From Verrucomicrobiota bacterium (GTDB taxonomy: Bacteria > Verrucomicrobiota > Verrucomicrobiia > Chthoniobacterales > UBA10450): a DNA stretch of 6,821 nt. A program made the position numbers and the translations under genes. Positions 5,725-6,821 of the stretch are shown here, one piece after another; position 1 is the stretch's first letter, and the number at the start of each line of letters is the position of its first letter. The notes beneath the pieces were generated by a model. It ran no database searches. It worked only from the letters and a program-made list of their open reading frames with translations, and was not told where the DNA came from. Location: contig QHPM01000274.1 in the NCBI GenBank assembly GCA_003219095.1, forward strand, positions 1 to 6,821, given 5' to 3'.

Positions 5725-6791
5725 AGAAGAACCGAATTATCATTGCCGTCATCGCGTTGGTCGTCATTGCCCTCATCGTCGTTGTGCTAAAGCGCTTCGG
5801 CATCGGCGAGGGCGAAAAGAAGACCGGGCCAATCGCGCAAGTGCAGGTAGCGAAAGTACAACGCAAAGTCATCTCCGAAAAGACCATTGTTTATGGCAGC
5901 GTCGTCGCGCAGCCCGGCAAAACGCACTCCGTTTCGGTGGCGTTTGAAACCCGGGTCCGCCACATCCTCGTCGCGCCAGGTCAATTTGTGCAGGAGAACG
6001 ATCCGCTAACGGAAATTGAGCCCAGCCCGGCGGCACAATTGCAAATGCAACAGGCGAAAAATGCGAGTGAAGCCGCGCAAAAGGAACTGAAGCAAACCCG
6101 GGAGCGTTTTGATCTGAAGCTCGCGACCAACCAAGATTTGAGCGCCGCGGAAAAGACGGCGCGCGATGCCGAGGCGCAGCTGACTACCTTGCAGCGCGCC
6201 GGGGCCGGCGGCGACAATCGCATTCGCGCGGGCCAGGCCGGGGTGGTGGCCAAGGTTGATGTGCAAGACGGGCAAATCGTTCCCGCCGGCAATCCACTGA
6301 TTGAGATCGTCGCTGAAAATGAAATCGAAGTGAAGCTCGGAGTGGAAGCGGAAGATTTACCGGCAGTGCCGCCCGGGGCGGCGATATCGATCTTTCCGAT
6401 AAACGATCCGACTGCGTCGCAAGCGGAAGGATCGGTTCGGCTGATCACGCGCCGGATCGATCCAGCGACGCGACTTGTCGACGCTTACGTGTCCGTCCCG
6501 GAAGGAACGAAGCTCTTGCTCGACGGTTATGTGCGCGGGGAGGTTCAACACACGGAGAAGAACGCGCTGGTTGTGCCGCGCTCGGCCGCCCTTCCCAACG
6601 AATCGCGCAGCTACGACATTTTCACCGTCGCCGACGGCAAAGCAGTAAAGCACGCCGTGAAGCTGGGCCTGCAAAATCCCGATGAAGTGCAAATCATTAG
6701 CGATGATCTGCACGAAAACGATTCCGTCGTGACCGTCGGCAATTCCGAGCTGGAAGAGGGCATGGCGGTGGAAGTCCAAAAAGAAAAATGA
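5721..6791 (+). CDS. RND efflux periplasmic adaptor (membrane-fusion protein, HlyD/CusB-AcrA type)
   Basis: 356 residues. It links the outer-membrane channel to the inner-membrane pump. Seen: short basic N-terminus, then one membrane anchor (residues 6-23, IIIAVIALVV...), so inner-membrane anchored with the rest periplasmic. Lipoyl/barrel-sandwich half one is at about 59-103 (VAPGQFVQENDPLTEIEPSP). A short alpha-hairpin rich in Gln, Lys and Glu follows at 104-160. Lipoyl half two is at about 168-197 (IRAGQAGVVAKVDVQDGQIV). A beta-barrel (198-265) and membrane-proximal domain (266-350, ALVVPRSAALPNESRSYDIF) complete the fold. No His/Met-rich metal-binding extension is seen, so metal specificity is not supported here. 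AAGGGG directly upstream serves as ribosome-binding site; the start overlaps the previous stop, and its own stop overlaps the pump start (ATGA, 6788-6791). Confidence 0.92.
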   Translation: MKKNRIIIAVIALVVIALIVVVLKRFGIGEGEKKTGPIAQVQVAKVQRKVISEKTIVYGSVVAQPGKTHSVSVAFETRVRHILVAPGQFVQENDPLTEIEPSPAAQLQMQQAKNASEAAQKELKQTRERFDLKLATNQDLSAAEKTARDAEAQLTTLQRAGAGGDNRIRAGQAGVVAKVDVQDGQIVPAGNPLIEIVAENEIEVKLGVEAEDLPAVPPGAAISIFPINDPTASQAEGSVRLITRRIDPATRLVDAYVSVPEGTKLLLDGYVRGEVQHTEKNALVVPRSAALPNESRSYDIFTVADGKAVKHAVKLGLQNPDEVQIISDDLHENDSVVTVGNSELEEGMAVEVQKEK

Positions 6792-6821
6792 GCTTCACCG
6801 CGTGGGCGCAAAGCCATGCGC
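6788..6821 (+). CDS. RND efflux inner-membrane pump, first 11 codons, runs off right edge
   Basis: ATG 6788 overlaps the adaptor's TGA. The visible start MSFTAWAQSHA resembles the N-termini of many RND permeases (M-x-F/I-x-A-W-A-x-x-x, just before transmembrane helix 1). Together with the order outer-membrane factor, adaptor, third gene and the ATGA coupling, this makes the AcrB/CzcA-type proton-driven pump the expected product. Only 34 bases are seen, so the call rests mostly on context. Confidence 0.72.
   Translation, partial: MSFTAWAQSHA

Overview
The window looks like chromosomal DNA of a soil- or freshwater-type Verrucomicrobiota (Chthoniobacterales-like) bacterium or a related Gram-negative. 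The main pointer is the tandem C-terminal 'LANIST...ALGPSL...SNDNW...YDEQ'-type module on the secreted dehydrogenase, an architecture I associate with this phylum. The outer-membrane efflux protein shows a diderm envelope. Taxonomy is inferred, not proven.

Layout, left to right. Positions 1-369 (minus): N-terminal part of a PAPS-dependent sulfotransferase running off the left edge. Positions 370-655: non-coding, with a symmetrical two-tier 46-bp palindrome (513-558) and a GC-rich hairpin (605-622). Positions 656-1011 (minus): a complete one-piece tmRNA (ssrA) encoding the tag ADHQDLALAA, with a sigma70-type promoter at 1030-1058. Positions 1317-2318 (plus): a secreted YncE/YVTN-type beta-propeller protein. 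Fifteen bp later, convergent, positions 2334-4134 (minus; possibly from 4178): a secreted PQQ-type glucose/sorbosone dehydrogenase-like gene with two C-terminal repeat modules. It is broken by an out-of-frame internal deletion near 3721-3725 and has an uncertain N-terminus at a T7 tract. Positions 4179-4368: divergent intergenic region with two small dyads. Positions 4369-6821 (plus): a tripartite RND efflux operon with CzcC/TolC-like outer-membrane factor, membrane-fusion adaptor and the first 11 codons of the inner-membrane pump, joined by two ATGA stop/start overlaps.

How it fits together. The efflux genes form one translationally coupled unit that would build a pump spanning both membranes; the substrate cannot be read from this part. 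tmRNA is a housekeeping ribosome-rescue RNA. The propeller protein and the dehydrogenase are envelope or secreted proteins with no evident shared pathway. No new defence, mobile or CRISPR system is visible. The points most worth a second look are the two lesions in the dehydrogenase, its duplicated C-terminal module, the composite palindrome beside ssrA, and the tmRNA itself, which lies under spurious ORFs.
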